64,000 nt of DNA from Kosakonia oryzendophytica (GCF_900094925.1 NZ_FMAY01000006.1:248001-312000); one strand, 5' to 3'; shown: positions 24,878 through 35,018, counted from the stretch's first letter. The notes: generated from the sequence alone by a model not told the origin. Program-made: numbers and translations.

Positions 24878-24972
24878 TAAAAGATTATTTTTCTGTCATT
24901 CGAGCATGTCATGTTACCTCGCGAGCACAAAACGCGTGATATCGCGCATCCCGTATAACAAGAGAGAGCATA

Positions 24973-26289
24973 ATGACAACGTTACGACATACAGCTTTGG
25001 GTCTGGCGCTGGGATTCGTTTTTGCAGGCAACGCCCTGGCCGCAACCACCATTCCATTCTGGCATTCGATGGAAGGGGAGTTAGGTAAAGAAGTTGACTC
25101 CCTGGCGCAACGTTTCAATGACACCCATCCGGATTACAAAATCGTACCGGTGTACAAAGGCAACTATGAGCAGAGCCTGAGCGCAGGTATCGCTGCCTTC
25201 CGTACTGGCAACGCGCCGGCGATTTTGCAGGTATACGAAGTGGGCACCGCGACCATGATGGCATCAAAAGCGATCAAGCCGGTGTACCAGGTCTTCCAGG
25301 ACGCAGGCATCAAGTTTGATGAAAGCCAGTTCGTTCCGACGGTTTCCGGCTATTACACCGACTCTAAAACCGGCCATTTGCTCTCTCAGCCGTTTAACAG
25401 CTCCACGCCGGTGCTCTATTACAACAAAGACGCTTTTAAAAAAGCCGGTCTGAACCCGGACCAGCCGCCGAAAACCTGGCAGGATCTCGCCGAATACACC
25501 GCGAAGCTGAAAGCTGCAGGCATGAAATGCGGCTACGCCAGCGGCTGGCAGGGCTGGATACAGATTGAAAACTTCAGCGCCTGGCATGGTTTGCCGGTTG
25601 CGACCAAAAACAACGGTTTTGACGGTACGGACGCCGTACTGGAATTTAACAAACCGGAGCAGGTGAAACATATCGCCATGCTGGAAGCACTGAACAAGAA
25701 AGGTGAATTCAGCTACTTTGGACGTAAAGATGAGTCCACCGAGAAGTTCTATAACGGCGATTGCGCTATCACTACCGCGTCTTCTGGGTCGCTGGCAGAT
25801 ATTCGTCACTACGCCAAATTTAACTATGGCGTCGGCATGATGCCTTACGATGCCACGGTGAAAGGTGCGCCGCAGAACGCCATTATCGGTGGAGCGAGCC
25901 TGTGGGTCATGCAGGGCAAAGACGAGGCAACCTACAAAGGCGTTGCGCAATTCCTCGACTTCCTGACGAAACCGGAAAACGCAGCCGAATGGCACCAGAA
26001 AACCGGTTATCTGCCGATTACTACCGCCGCTTACGACCTGACGCGCCAGCAAGGGTTCTATGACAAAAACCCCGGTGCGGATATCGCTACCCGTCAGATG
26101 TTGAACAAGCCGCCTCTGGCTTTCACCAAAGGTCTGCGTCTGGGCAACATGCCGCAGATCCGCACCATTGTTGATGAAGAGCTGGAAAGCGTATGGACCG
26201 GCAAGAAAACCCCGCAGCAGGCGCTGGATGCGGCCGTAGAGCGTGGTAACCAACTGCTGCGCCGCTTCGAGCAGTCCACTAAGTCTTAA
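24973..26289 (+). CDS. ugpB: UgpB, sn-glycerol-3-phosphate periplasmic binding protein
   Basis: A 438-residue family 1 binding protein. The signal peptide ends ...NALA before [21 protein letters not shown]. Pocket segments include [38 protein letters not shown] and [11 protein letters not shown]. It captures glycerol-3-phosphate and glycerophosphodiesters for UgpAEC under phosphate limitation. GAGAGA precedes the ATG. First gene of ugpBAECQ, with Pho boxes upstream and an attenuator-like hairpin before ugpA. Confidence 0.98.
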   Translation: MTTLRHTALGLALGFVFAGNALAATTIPFWHSMEGELGKEVDSLAQRFNDTHPDYKIVPVYKGNYEQSLSAGIAAFRTGNAPAILQVYEVGTATMMASKAIKPVYQVFQDAGIKFDESQFVPTVSGYYTDSKTGHLLSQPFNSSTPVLYYNKDAFKKAGLNPDQPPKTWQDLAEYTAKLKAAGMKCGYASGWQGWIQIENFSAWHGLPVATKNNGFDGTDAVLEFNKPEQVKHIAMLEALNKKGEFSYFGRKDESTEKFYNGDCAITTASSGSLADIRHYAKFNYGVGMMPYDATVKGAPQNAIIGGASLWVMQGKDEATYKGVAQFLDFLTKPENAAEWHQKTGYLPITTAAYDLTRQQGFYDKNPGADIATRQMLNKPPLAFTKGLRLGNMPQIRTIVDEELESVWTGKKTPQQALDAAVERGNQLLRRFEQSTKS

Positions 26290-26295
26290 TCTTCT

Positions 26296-26363
26296 CACCC
26301 TCTCTCCGGCCCTCTCTCTACCCGGGAGAGGGTGTTTTTCTCTTTGCCCCTGGTGGAGAGGGG
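26296..26363 (+). terminator. Intra-operon hairpins between ugpB and ugpA (partial terminator)
   Basis: A long imperfect stem starts CACCCTCTC and closes GAGAGGGTG (26296-26334), followed by TTTTT, which is terminator-like. A second, shorter stem GCCCCT/GGGGC lies at about 26346-26363. CT/GA-rich palindromes of this kind recur between genes in enterobacteria. Position and T-run suggest partial termination, giving more UgpB than UgpAECQ. Confidence 0.6.
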
Positions 26364-26396
26364 CAGGGGAGAGGCAAACACAAGCAGAGCTAATTT

Positions 26397-27284
26397 ATGT
26401 CCTCATCCCGTCCGGTGTTTCGTTCACGCTGGCTACCTTACCTTCTGGTTGCGCCGCAACTGGCGATCACGGTTATTTTCTTTATCTGGCCTGCGGGCGA
26501 AGCGCTGTGGTACTCGGTGCAGAGCGTCGATCCGTTCGGGCTTTCCAGCCAGTTCGTTGGGCTGGATAACTTCGTGGCGTTGTTTCACGACAGCTATTAT
26601 CTGGATGCCTTCTGGACGACTATCCGGTTTAGCGCACTGGTGACGTTCAGCGGTCTGCTCGTGTCACTGTTTTTTGCCGCTCTGGTGGATAACGTGGTGC
26701 GTGGCAGTCGGATTTACCAAACGCTGATGCTGCTGCCCTATGCCGTTGCTCCTGCTGTTGCCGCAGTGTTGTGGATCTTCCTCTTCAATCCCGGGCGCGG
26801 GCTGATCACCCACTTTTTGGAACACTTTGGCTATGACTGGAACCATGCGCAACATAGTGGCCAGGCTATGTTCCTGGTGGTGTTCGCCTCGGTGTGGAAG
26901 CAAATAAGCTACAACTTTCTGTTCTTTTTTGCGGCGTTACAGTCGATCCCCCGTTCGCTGGTGGAAGCGGCCGCCATTGATGGCGCAGGGCCTGTTCGCC
27001 GGTTCTTCACATTGTCGCTACCGTTAATCGCACCGGTCAGTTTTTTCCTGCTGGTGGTGAACCTGGTGTATGCCTTCTTCGACACTTTCCCGGTTATCGA
27101 TGCTGCCACTGCAGGTGGACCGGTACAGGCGACCACCACGCTTATCTACAAAATCTACCGTGAAGGTTTTGCCGGGCTGGATCTCTCCGCTTCTGCGGCG
27201 CAGTCGGTGGTGCTGATGGTGCTGGTGATTGTGCTGACGGTCGTTCAGTTCCGCTATGTTGAAAGTAAGGTGCGCTACCAATGA
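26397..27284 (+). CDS. ugpA: UgpA, glycerol-3-phosphate ABC permease
   Basis: A 295-residue inner-membrane permease (BPD_transp_1) with six membrane helices and the EAA loop [24 protein letters not shown] at about residues 185-208, which contacts the UgpC ATPase. It pairs with UgpE. Start 107 bp after ugpB; stop overlaps the ugpE start by 4 bp (ATGA). Confidence 0.97.
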   Translation: MSSSRPVFRSRWLPYLLVAPQLAITVIFFIWPAGEALWYSVQSVDPFGLSSQFVGLDNFVALFHDSYYLDAFWTTIRFSALVTFSGLLVSLFFAALVDNVVRGSRIYQTLMLLPYAVAPAVAAVLWIFLFNPGRGLITHFLEHFGYDWNHAQHSGQAMFLVVFASVWKQISYNFLFFFAALQSIPRSLVEAAAIDGAGPVRRFFTLSLPLIAPVSFFLLVVNLVYAFFDTFPVIDAATAGGPVQATTTLIYKIYREGFAGLDLSASAAQSVVLMVLVIVLTVVQFRYVESKVRYQ

Positions 27285-28126
27285 TTGAGAATCGCCCTGG
27301 CCTGACCCTGTTCAGCCATATCATGCTTATTCTCGGCATCGCGGTGGTGCTGTTTCCGCTGTATGTCGCCTTTGTGACGGCAACGCTGGATATCAAGGCG
27401 GTCTATGACACCCCGATGACCTTAATCCCCGGGACGCACCTGTGGGAAAACCTGCGCAATATCTGGATAAACGGTATCGGCGTGAACAGCGCGCCTTTCT
27501 GGTTGATGCTGACCAACAGTTTCATTATGGCGCTGGTGATCACCATCGGGAAAATCGCCGTGTCGATCCTGTCGGCGTTTGCCATCGTCTGGTTCCGTTT
27601 CCCGCTGCGTAACCTGTTTTTCTGGATGATCTTCAGTACGTTAATGCTGCCCGTGGAAGTGCGCATTTTTCCGACGGTGGAAGTGATCGCCAACCTGAAA
27701 ATGCTCGACAGCTACACCGGCCTGACGCTGCCACTGATGGCCTCGGCCACCGCAACATTCCTGTTCCGCCAGTTCTTTATGACGCTGCCGGACGAACTGA
27801 TGGAAGCGGCGCGCATTGATGGTGCCTCACCGATGCGCTTTTTCCGCGACATCGTGCTGCCGCTCTCCAAAACCAACCTTGCGGCGTTATTTGTTATCAC
27901 CTTTATCTACGGCTGGAACCAGTATCTGTGGCCGCTGCTGATTATCAGCGATGTGAACCTTGGCACCGCCGTGGCGGGCGTGAAGGGCATGATTGCCAGC
28001 GGCGAAGGCACCACGCAATGGAACCAGGTAATGGCAGCCATGTTGCTGACGCTGATCCCCCCGGTCGTTATCGTTTTAGCCATGCAGCGCGCCTTTGTAC
28101 GCGGCCTGGTCGACAGTGAGAAATAA
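27281..28126 (+). CDS. ugpE: UgpE, glycerol-3-phosphate ABC permease
   Basis: A 281-residue permease with six membrane helices and the EAA loop [23 protein letters not shown] at about residues 172-194. It forms the transmembrane channel with UgpA. Translation is coupled to ugpA by an ATGA overlap, and only one base separates its stop from the ugpC start. Confidence 0.97.
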   Translation: MIENRPGLTLFSHIMLILGIAVVLFPLYVAFVTATLDIKAVYDTPMTLIPGTHLWENLRNIWINGIGVNSAPFWLMLTNSFIMALVITIGKIAVSILSAFAIVWFRFPLRNLFFWMIFSTLMLPVEVRIFPTVEVIANLKMLDSYTGLTLPLMASATATFLFRQFFMTLPDELMEAARIDGASPMRFFRDIVLPLSKTNLAALFVITFIYGWNQYLWPLLIISDVNLGTAVAGVKGMIASGEGTTQWNQVMAAMLLTLIPPVVIVLAMQRAFVRGLVDSEK

Positions 28127-28127
28127 G

Positions 28128-29201
28128 ATGGCAGGATTAAAATTACAAGCGGTTACGAAGAGTTGGGACAATGGTAAAACCCAGGTGATCCAGCCACTGA
28201 CGCTGGATGTCGCCGACGGCGAATTTATTGTTATGGTTGGGCCATCCGGTTGTGGGAAATCCACCCTGCTGCGCATGGTCGCCGGGCTGGAGCGTGTCTC
28301 CAGCGGCGATATCTGGATCGATACCCAGCGTGTTACGGAAATGGAACCCAAAGATCGCGGAATTGCGATGGTGTTTCAGAACTACGCGCTCTACCCGCAC
28401 ATGAGTGTGGAGGAGAACATGGCGTGGGGGCTGAAGATCCGCGGTATGGGCAAGGAGCATATCGCCGGGCGCGTGGCGGAAGCAGCACGTATTCTCGAAC
28501 TGGATGGGCTGTTAAAACGCCGCCCGCGCGAGCTTTCTGGCGGTCAGCGTCAGCGTGTCGCGATGGGGCGTGCGATTGTGCGCGATCCGGCGGTATTCCT
28601 GTTTGATGAACCGCTCTCGAATCTCGACGCCAAACTGCGTGTACAGATGCGCCTGGAACTGCAACAGTTGCACCGTCGCCTGAACACCACCTCGTTGTAT
28701 GTGACACACGACCAGGTGGAAGCGATGACGCTGGCACAGCGGGTGATGGTGATGAACAAAGGTGTGGCGGAACAGATTGGTACGCCGGTTGAGGTGTATG
28801 AAAAACCCGCCAGCCGTTTCGTTGCCAGTTTTATTGGCAGCCCGGCCATGAACCTGCTTGATGGTCGTATCAGTAGCGCCGGCACCCACTTTGAACTGGA
28901 CAGCGGTATGGCGCTGCCCATCAACGGGTACTATCACGGTTACGCCGGGCGTAAAATGACGCTGGGTATCCGCCCGGAACATATTGCGTTAAGCTCACAA
29001 TCCGCCGGCGGTATCCCGCTGGTGATGGATACGCTGGAGATGCTCGGCGCAGATAACCTGGCGCATGGGCGCTGGGGAGAGCAGAAGCTGGTGGTGCGTC
29101 TTGCGCATCAGGAGCGCCCGGCGGCAGGCAGCACGTTGTGGCTCTCTCTGCCGGAAAATCACCTCCACTTATTTGATGGTGAAACAGGACAACGAGTATG
29201 A
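28128..29201 (+). CDS. ugpC: UgpC, glycerol-3-phosphate ABC ATPase
   Basis: A 357-residue MalK-type ATPase: Walker [14 protein letters not shown]-loop [12 protein letters not shown], signature LSGGQRQR, Walker [14 protein letters not shown]-loop THDQ, then a C-terminal OB-fold regulatory domain (from about residue 235). The ATG at 28128 matches the family start [13 protein letters not shown]; the frame opens earlier inside ugpE. It overlaps ugpQ by 4 bp. Confidence 0.97.
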   Translation: MAGLKLQAVTKSWDNGKTQVIQPLTLDVADGEFIVMVGPSGCGKSTLLRMVAGLERVSSGDIWIDTQRVTEMEPKDRGIAMVFQNYALYPHMSVEENMAWGLKIRGMGKEHIAGRVAEAARILELDGLLKRRPRELSGGQRQRVAMGRAIVRDPAVFLFDEPLSNLDAKLRVQMRLELQQLHRRLNTTSLYVTHDQVEAMTLAQRVMVMNKGVAEQIGTPVEVYEKPASRFVASFIGSPAMNLLDGRISSAGTHFELDSGMALPINGYYHGYAGRKMTLGIRPEHIALSSQSAGGIPLVMDTLEMLGADNLAHGRWGEQKLVVRLAHQERPAAGSTLWLSLPENHLHLFDGETGQRV

Positions 29202-29938
29202 GTAACTGGCCATATCCCCACATCGTCGCGCATCGTGGCGGCGGTAAACTGGCGCCGGAAAATACGCTGGCGGCGATTGATGTCGGCGCTCGCTACGGTC
29301 ACACGATGATTGAGTTCGACGCCAAGCTGTCAAAAGATGGGCAAATTTTCCTACTGCATGACGACAACCTCGAGCGCACCAGCAATGGCTGGGGCGTGGC
29401 GGGCGAGCTGGCATGGAATGATTTGCTGAAAGTGGATGCGGGCGGCTGGTACGGCGGGAAATTTAAAGGTGAGCCGTTGCCGCTGCTCTCTCAGGTGGCG
29501 GAGCGCTGCCGTCTGCACGGCATGATGGCCAATATCGAAATCAAACCCACCACCGGCACCGGGCCGCTGACGGGCAAAGTGGTGGCGCTGGCGGCGCGAG
29601 AACTCTGGGCAGACATGACGCCCCCGCTGCTCTCTTCCTTTGAGATTGATGCACTGGAAGCGGCGCAACAGGCTGCGCCTGAGCTGCCGCGCGGGCTATT
29701 GCTGGATGAATGGCGTGATGACTGGCAGGCGCTGACTACCCGGTTAGGGTGCGTATCAATTCACCTGAATCATCGTCTGCTGGACGAAGCCCGCACGCGG
29801 ATGCTGCGTGCAGCGGGTTTACGCATTCTGGTTTATACCGTCAATGAACCCCAACGCGCGGGAGAGTTGCTGCGCTGGGGCGTAGATTGTATCTGCACCG
29901 ATAAAATCGACGAGATCGGCCCTGATTTTACGTTTTAA
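29198..29938 (+). CDS. ugpQ: UgpQ, cytoplasmic glycerophosphodiester phosphodiesterase
   Basis: A 246-residue GDPD-family enzyme. The catalytic/metal motifs are [15 protein letters not shown] (His and Glu), [10 protein letters not shown] and the later NIEIKP; TIM-barrel length is typical. It cleaves glycerophosphodiesters imported by UgpBAEC to glycerol-3-phosphate and an alcohol. Last gene of the ugp operon. Its stop overlaps the tail of the converging yhhA gene by 4 bp, so no terminator fits between them. Confidence 0.97.
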   Translation: MSNWPYPHIVAHRGGGKLAPENTLAAIDVGARYGHTMIEFDAKLSKDGQIFLLHDDNLERTSNGWGVAGELAWNDLLKVDAGGWYGGKFKGEPLPLLSQVAERCRLHGMMANIEIKPTTGTGPLTGKVVALAARELWADMTPPLLSSFEIDALEAAQQAAPELPRGLLLDEWRDDWQALTTRLGCVSIHLNHRLLDEARTRMLRAAGLRILVYTVNEPQRAGELLRWGVDCICTDKIDEIGPDFTF

Positions 29939-30429
29939 GGCGTTGTGGATGACGGCGTGCCACGCAGCAGGCCGCCATTCTGATTTTGCGGCAACATGTG
30001 CTGCTGTGTTCCAGTATCGGCATTATTTGTTCCGTTGCTGAGCTGATTGCCGTTCTGATTCTGCGGCAACATATGCTGCTGCATATTCACCCTGCCACCA
30101 TTACCGATCCCCTGGCTGAGCATGCCGCCGTTAGTATTGGGGAGCAGTTGCTGGCGGCTGGGATCGAGCTCCCCCGACTGGGCCTGCCTTACGCGTTGCG
30201 CGTCGTTATTTAACTGGGTCTGCAGGTGTTGTTGTTGTTGACGGGCTTGCGTCTGTAGCTGTTGATTCAGCATTCCTTGCTGTTGTTGTTGCTGATTAAG
30301 CATCCGCGTTTCCATGCGCTGCTGGCTGGGGATCACATAACCCGGCTGGTTGGGATTATTAGTGGTATTCAGTGGCTGTGCAAATGCGGCAAAAGGCAGC
30401 AGTGCCGCCACAAACAGTAATCGTTTCAT
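29935..30429 (-). CDS. yhhA: YhhA, secreted Gln/Asn-rich protein (DUF2756)
   Basis: A 164-residue protein with a signal peptide ([17 protein letters not shown]) and a Gln/Asn-rich, low-complexity body including a coiled-coil-prone segment (residues 35-85). Three copies of a QQ(H)xLPxxxNGxxL unit lie at residues 93-104, 117-130 and 142-155; the last two are nearly identical. This makes it longer than the E. coli protein of about 146 residues. It belongs to DUF2756; function is unknown and it is predicted periplasmic. It is divergent from ggt and convergent with ugpQ. Confidence 0.9.
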   Translation of the reverse strand: MKRLLFVAALLPFAAFAQPLNTTNNPNQPGYVIPSQQRMETRMLNQQQQQQGMLNQQLQTQARQQQQHLQTQLNNDAQRVRQAQSGELDPSRQQLLPNTNGGMLSQGIGNGGRVNMQQHMLPQNQNGNQLSNGTNNADTGTQQHMLPQNQNGGLLRGTPSSTTP

Positions 30430-30550
30430 CGTCCTTTCCTCCTTTGAGGCTTCTCCTAAGTTTACCTCGTTTCATTCATGACGATGATTTTTTAGGAGTT
30501 GTGAACCAGACTTAATCGGGAACTGTAGCCCTTCTATTCGGAGAACAACG

Positions 30551-32305
30551 ATGATGAAACAGACGTTTGCGCGCTGGGTGGCCATCGCCGCGCTGACCGC
30601 GGGAGGATGTTTTAGCGCGGGCGCAGCGCCGCCACCGACGCAAGCACCTGCGCCCGTCTCATACGGCGTTGAAGCCGATGTCTTCCATCCTGTGCGGGCG
30701 AAGCAGGGCATGGTGGCATCCGTGGATGAGACCGCAACCCGTGTCGGCGTGGATATCCTGAAACAGGGGGGGAACGCCGTGGATGCTGCCGTCGCGGTGG
30801 GCTATGCGCTGGCAGTCACCCATCCCCAGGCCGGGAACCTGGGCGGCGGCGGGTTTATGATGATCCGCACCAAAGATGGCAAGGTTACTGCTATCGATTT
30901 CCGCGAAATGGCACCCGCCGCGGCCACACGCGATATGTTTCTTGACGATCAAGGCAACCCGGACAGTAAAAAATCACTGACATCGCATCTGGCTTCCGGT
31001 ACGCCCGGCACGGTTGCGGGGTTCTCGCTGGCGCTGGAGAAGTACGGCACTCTGCCATTGAACAAAGTCATTCAACCTGCGATTAAGCTGGCCAGACAAG
31101 GGATCACGGTGAATGATGCGCTGGCGGACGGCCTGAAAACCTACGGCAGCGAAGTGTTGCCAAACCACGAAAACAGTAAAGCGATTTTCTGGAAAAACGA
31201 CGAACCGCTGAAAAAAGGCGACAAACTGGTGCAGAGCAATCTCGCCAAAAGCCTGGAACTGATTGCGGAGAAAGGGCCGGATGCTTTCTATAAAGGCGAG
31301 ATTGCCAGCCAGATCGTGCAAGAGATGAGTAAGAACGGCGGGCTTATCAGCAAAGAGGATCTGGCAAATTATAAAGCCGTAGAGCGTACGCCCATCAGCG
31401 GTGATTATCGTGGTTACCAGGTTTACTCCATGCCGCCGCCGTCATCGGGCGGCATCCATATTGTGCAAATCCTCAATATTCTTGAAAACTTCGACATGGC
31501 GAAATATGGCTTTGGCAGCGCCGATGCAATGCAGGTGATGGCGGAAGCCGAAAAGTACGCCTATGCCGATCGCTCTGAATATCTGGGCGATCCGGACTTT
31601 GTGAAAGTGCCGTGGCAGGCACTCACCGATAAAGCGTATGCCAAATCCATTGCGGAAAAAATTGACGTTAACAAAGCCCGGCCCTCCAGCCAGATCCGTC
31701 CCGGTAAGCTGGAGCCGTATGAGAGTAACCAAACCACGCACTTCTCCGTGGTGGACAAAGACGGTAATGCGGTTTCGGTGACCTATACACTGAACACCAC
31801 GTTCGGGACCGGGATTGTCGCGGGGAATAGCGGCATTTTGCTGAATAATGAGATGGATGACTTCTCCGCAAAACCCGGCGTACCGAATGTCTACGGACTG
31901 GTTGGCGGTGACGCCAACGCGGTCGGCCCCGGCAAACGTCCGCTCTCTTCCATGTCGCCAACCATTGTGGTGAAAGACGGCAAAACCTGGCTGGTCACCG
32001 GTAGTCCCGGCGGTAGTCGTATTATCACAACAGTGCTGCAAATGGTGGTTAACAGCATCGATTTTGGGATGAACGTCGCCGAAGCGAGCAATGCGCCGCG
32101 CTTTCATCATCAGTGGTTGCCGGATGAGTTGCGCGTGGAAAAAGGCTTCAGCCCGGATACGCTAAAACTGCTCGAGCAACGCGGGCAGAAAGTGGTGGTG
32201 AAAGAGGCGATGGGCAGTACGCAGAGCATTATGGTCGGGCCGGATGGCACGCTGTATGGCGCGTCTGACCCGCGTTCGGTGGATGATTTAACGGCCGGTT
32301 ATTGA
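30551..32305 (+). CDS. ggt: Ggt, gamma-glutamyltranspeptidase (periplasmic)
   Basis: A 584-residue Ntn-hydrolase precursor. The signal peptide ends near CFSAGAA. The nucleophile is the Thr starting TTHFSVVDKDG (about residue 395 by alignment to E. coli T391), where autocleavage separates the large and small subunits. GGGGFMMIRTKDG and the lid-loop segment PNVYGLVGGDANAVGPGKRPLSSMSPTIVVKDG with the substrate-binding SSM motif are present. It transfers or hydrolyses gamma-glutamyl groups of glutathione in the periplasm. CGGAGA precedes the ATG at 30551; a second ATG follows immediately. A hairpin follows the gene. Confidence 0.98.
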   Translation: MMKQTFARWVAIAALTAGGCFSAGAAPPPTQAPAPVSYGVEADVFHPVRAKQGMVASVDETATRVGVDILKQGGNAVDAAVAVGYALAVTHPQAGNLGGGGFMMIRTKDGKVTAIDFREMAPAAATRDMFLDDQGNPDSKKSLTSHLASGTPGTVAGFSLALEKYGTLPLNKVIQPAIKLARQGITVNDALADGLKTYGSEVLPNHENSKAIFWKNDEPLKKGDKLVQSNLAKSLELIAEKGPDAFYKGEIASQIVQEMSKNGGLISKEDLANYKAVERTPISGDYRGYQVYSMPPPSSGGIHIVQILNILENFDMAKYGFGSADAMQVMAEAEKYAYADRSEYLGDPDFVKVPWQALTDKAYAKSIAEKIDVNKARPSSQIRPGKLEPYESNQTTHFSVVDKDGNAVSVTYTLNTTFGTGIVAGNSGILLNNEMDDFSAKPGVPNVYGLVGGDANAVGPGKRPLSSMSPTIVVKDGKTWLVTGSPGGSRIITTVLQMVVNSIDFGMNVAEASNAPRFHHQWLPDELRVEKGFSPDTLKLLEQRGQKVVVKEAMGSTQSIMVGPDGTLYGASDPRSVDDLTAGY

Positions 32306-32308
32306 TTT

Positions 32309-32336
32309 AAACCTCTCCCCACCCGGGGAGAGGTTT
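32309..32336. terminator. Hairpin between converging ggt and yhhY
   Basis: Perfect 12-bp stem AAACCTCTCCCC/GGGGAGAGGTTT with an ACCC loop between the two convergent stop codons. T-runs are only three bases on either side. Confidence 0.7.
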
Positions 32337-32340
32337 CCGT

Positions 32341-32832
32341 TTAACCCTTCACGCGTGCCATAAAGTAAGAATCCACATACTCGCCATTGCGCAGTGCGTA
32401 ACGCTTAGCGGTGCCCTCGATCTCAAAGCCGAATTTGCGGTACACGGCCAGCGCGGGCGCGTTATCGATAAACACCGTCAATTCAATGCGTTCGATGCGC
32501 AACCAGTTATCGCACAGGTTGATCATCTCCTGCATAAGTGCACTGGCGACGCCGCGATTGTGAAACGCTGACGAAACCGCCATGCCAAAAAAGGCCACAT
32601 GGCTACGTCGCTGATTTTGTTCCAACATCAGCGTCAGGTTTCCGACGACCTGTTCATCAATACAGGCGACCAACTGGCGGCGGCCTGGCTGCGGTTTCAG
32701 ACGATCTTCCCACAGCTCAGCAGGCGGGTGAGGTAGCTGTAGCAGGTTGTGATACACCTCAGGTTGCGCATAAAACTGGCGTAGAGCTTCTGCATCGCGC
32801 GCTTCGGCATGGCGTATCACTATCTTACTCAT
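32341..32832 (-). CDS. yhhY: YhhY, GNAT-family N-acetyltransferase
   Basis: A 163-residue acetyltransferase. The acetyl-CoA-binding motif is FHNRGVASALMQEMI (Q/R-x-x-G-x-A type), followed by RIELTVFIDNAPALAVYRKFGFEIEGTAKRYALRNGEYVDSYFMAR, typical of RimJ/RimL-like enzymes. E. coli YhhY acetylates some free amino acids such as Phe and Met derivatives. The ATG at 32832 has AGGAGA upstream; an extension to 32868 lacks support. It converges with ggt and is divergent from ryhB. Confidence 0.93.
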   Translation of the reverse strand: MSKIVIRHAEARDAEALRQFYAQPEVYHNLLQLPHPPAELWEDRLKPQPGRRQLVACIDEQVVGNLTLMLEQNQRRSHVAFFGMAVSSAFHNRGVASALMQEMINLCDNWLRIERIELTVFIDNAPALAVYRKFGFEIEGTAKRYALRNGEYVDSYFMARVKG

Positions 32833-32916
32833 CCTGCTTCTCCTGGTTTGTGGGGGTGCCTTACACATTCCTGGCTTTGTGATGCAGCGTCAACTGCCAA
32901 TTTTTGCAAAAATCAG

Positions 32917-32948
32917 TAGACAAGTGCGAATGATAATGATTATTATTG
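32917..32948 (+). promoter_or_regulatory. Fur-regulated promoter of ryhB
   Basis: TAGACA (32917-32922) and TATTAT (32941-32946) form a promoter with an 18-bp spacer. The spacer and -10 are covered by a GATAATGATTATTAT stretch (about 32928-32948), a clear Fur box. Iron-replete Fur would repress transcription. Confidence 0.85.
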
Positions 32949-32952
32949 CCAT

Positions 32953-33048
32953 GCGTTCAGGGAAACCGTAGCGGTAATCCTGAAAGCACGACATTGCTCA
33001 CATTGCTTCCAGTATTTTCTTAGCCAGCCGGGTGCTGGCTTTTTTTTT
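32953..33048 (+). ncRNA. ryhB: RyhB, iron-responsive small RNA
   Basis: An RNA of about 95 nt with the conserved RyhB core CTGAAAGCACGACATTGCTC, continuing into ACATTGCTTCCAG (approximately 32979-33013), and the terminator GCCAGCC/GGTGCTGGC followed by nine T. RyhB base-pairs via Hfq with mRNAs of iron-using proteins (for example sodB and sdh) and sends them to RNase E during iron starvation. The first stem-loop (GCGTTCAGGG and onward) differs from the E. coli sequence although the 3' two thirds are nearly identical. It sits between yhhY and yhhX, as in E. coli. Confidence 0.95.
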
Positions 33049-33143
33049 GCCGCAAGCATGCCGGTCTTTTAAGACCCCATGCAGGGACAACTTCCGCAAG
33101 ATTGCGCTATGGTAATGGCAGTCACCTTAACAAGGACTGGAAC

Positions 33144-34181
33144 ATGACCTTACATTGCGCATTCATTGGATTTGGCAAAAGCACCACTCGCTATCATCTT
33201 CCCTACGTACTCAACCGCAAAGCGAGCTGGCATGTGGCGCATATTTTCCGGCGTCACCCTAAACCAGAAGAGCAGCATCCGCACTATCAGCATATTCACT
33301 TTACCAGCGATATTGATGACATCTTTAATGATCCGCAGGTCAAACTGGTGATCGTCTGCACCCACGCTGACAGCCACTTCGACTATGCAAAGCGAGCGCT
33401 GGAAGCGGGTAAAAATGTGCTGGTGGAAAAGCCGTTTACGCCAACGATGGCGGAAGCGATCACCCTGTTTGAACTGGCGAAACGCAAAGGTCTGACGGTC
33501 ACGCCGTATCAGAATCGCCGTTTTGACGCCTGCTTCCTGACTACCAAAAAGGCGATTGAAAGCGGTAAGCTTGGCAATATCGTTGAAATCGAAAGCCATT
33601 TTGATTATTACCGCCCGGTGGCGGAAACCAAACCCGGCTTGCCGCAGGAGGGATCCTTTTACGGTCTGGGCGTTCATACCATGGACCAAATTATCTCTCT
33701 GTTTGGCCGACCGGATCATGCCGCGTATGACATCCGTAGTCTGCGTAATAAGGCCAATCCGGACGATACCTTCGAAGCACAACTCTTTTATGGCGATTTG
33801 AAAGCCATCGTCAAAACCAGCCATCTGGTGAAGATCGACTACCCCAAATTTATTGTTCATGGCACCAAAGGTTCGTTTATCAAATACGGTATCGATCAAC
33901 AGGAAACCAGCCTGAAAGCCAATATCATGCCGGGTGAGGCCGGATTTGCCGCAGACGATAGCATTGGCGTGCTTGAGTATGTGAATGCAGCGGGCGAAAC
34001 GGTGCGGGAAGAGATCGCGCCGGAAAAAGGCGATTATGGCCGCGTCTACGATGCGTTGTATGAAACGCTGGTGAATGGCGCGCCAAATTACGTCAAGGAA
34101 TCTGAAGTTCTCACCAACCTTGAACTGCTGGAGCGTGCCTTTGAGCAGGTGTCACCTGCCACGGTAACCCTCGCAAAATAG
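33144..34181 (+). CDS. yhhX: YhhX, Gfo/Idh/MocA family oxidoreductase
   Basis: A 345-residue predicted NAD(P)-dependent dehydrogenase. The N-terminal Rossmann segment begins CAFIGFGKSTTRYHLPYV; VLVEKPFTPTMAEA carries the family EKP motif at about residues 94-96; the C-terminal alpha/beta domain includes YGLGVHTMDQIISLFGRPD. The substrate is unknown. The ATG at 33144 fits the family start; the frame opens at 33102. It is downstream of ryhB on the same strand, which ends in a terminator, so yhhX needs its own promoter in the 95-bp gap. Confidence 0.95.
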   Translation: MTLHCAFIGFGKSTTRYHLPYVLNRKASWHVAHIFRRHPKPEEQHPHYQHIHFTSDIDDIFNDPQVKLVIVCTHADSHFDYAKRALEAGKNVLVEKPFTPTMAEAITLFELAKRKGLTVTPYQNRRFDACFLTTKKAIESGKLGNIVEIESHFDYYRPVAETKPGLPQEGSFYGLGVHTMDQIISLFGRPDHAAYDIRSLRNKANPDDTFEAQLFYGDLKAIVKTSHLVKIDYPKFIVHGTKGSFIKYGIDQQETSLKANIMPGEAGFAADDSIGVLEYVNAAGETVREEIAPEKGDYGRVYDALYETLVNGAPNYVKESEVLTNLELLERAFEQVSPATVTLAK

Positions 34182-34189
34182 CCTGAAAA

Positions 34190-34236
34190 GACTCCTCACA
34201 ACTTGTTCACATTTTTTGAACAGAGGAGTCAATTTT
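34190..34236 (+). terminator. Long-stem terminator of yhhX
   Basis: Outer stem GACTCCTC/GAGGAGTC (34190-34197, 34223-34230) encloses an inner stem TTGTTCA/TGAACAG; AATTTT follows. Confidence 0.75.
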
Positions 34237-34304
34237 CACCCTCTATGATCCCCGACCGATTGCGTCCACACTTACCCCATCGAAAACATACGGGGGTAAA
34301 AAAC

Positions 34305-35000
34305 ATGATCTTCTTACGCAAAGCAAACGACCGTGGCCACGCAAATCATGGCTGGCTGGATTCCTGGCACACGTTCTCTTTCGCCAACTATTATGATCCG
34401 AATTTTATGGGCTTCTCGGCGCTTCGCGTCATTAACGACGACGTGATCGATCCGGGGCAGGGTTTCGGCACCCATCCGCACAAAGACATGGAAATCCTGA
34501 CCTATGTGCTGGAAGGGGCCGTTGAGCACCAGGACAGCATGGGCAACAAAGAGCAGGTGCCTGCGGGTGAATTCCAGATTATGAGCGCCGGGACCGGGGT
34601 ACGTCACTCTGAGTACAACCCAAGCGATACTGAGCGTCTGCGCCTGTACCAAATCTGGATCATTCCGGAAACGAACGGCATCACGCCGCGCTACGAGCAG
34701 CGCCGCTTTGATGCTGCGCAGGGTAAACAACTGGTGCTGTCGCCGGACGCACGCAATGGGTCTCTGAAAGTGCACCAGGATATGGAACTTTACCGCTGGG
34801 CACTGTTGAAAGATGAGCAGTCGGTACACCAGATCGCCGCGGATCGCCGCGTGTGGATCCAGGTGGTAAAAGGGGATGTCACCATTAACGGCACCAAAGC
34901 CACCACCAGCGATGGTCTGGCAATCTGGGATGAGCAGGCTGTCTCGGTTCATGCCGATAGCGACAGTGAAATTCTGCTGTTTGACCTGCCGCCAGTTTGA
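34305..35000 (+). CDS. yhhW: YhhW, pirin-family quercetin 2,3-dioxygenase
   Basis: A 231-residue bicupin pirin homologue. Metal ligands are visible in GFGTHPHKDMEILTY (His57 and His59) and in GVRHSEYNPS (His and Glu of the second cupin motif). E. coli YhhW cleaves the flavonol quercetin in vitro; the natural role is unknown. The ATG at 34305 gives the E. coli length; the frame is open upstream to 34203 without homology. It sits between the yhhX terminator and a hairpin before gntR. Confidence 0.95.
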   Translation: MIFLRKANDRGHANHGWLDSWHTFSFANYYDPNFMGFSALRVINDDVIDPGQGFGTHPHKDMEILTYVLEGAVEHQDSMGNKEQVPAGEFQIMSAGTGVRHSEYNPSDTERLRLYQIWIIPETNGITPRYEQRRFDAAQGKQLVLSPDARNGSLKVHQDMELYRWALLKDEQSVHQIAADRRVWIQVVKGDVTINGTKATTSDGLAIWDEQAVSVHADSDSEILLFDLPPV

Positions 35001-35018
35001 TGTGCCTTAAATAAATGA

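Noticed and set aside
24726..25088. Frame covering the end of the hok locus and the ugpB promoter
   Set aside because: It crosses the fbi hairpin and Pho boxes and runs into ugpB in another phase; not a gene.
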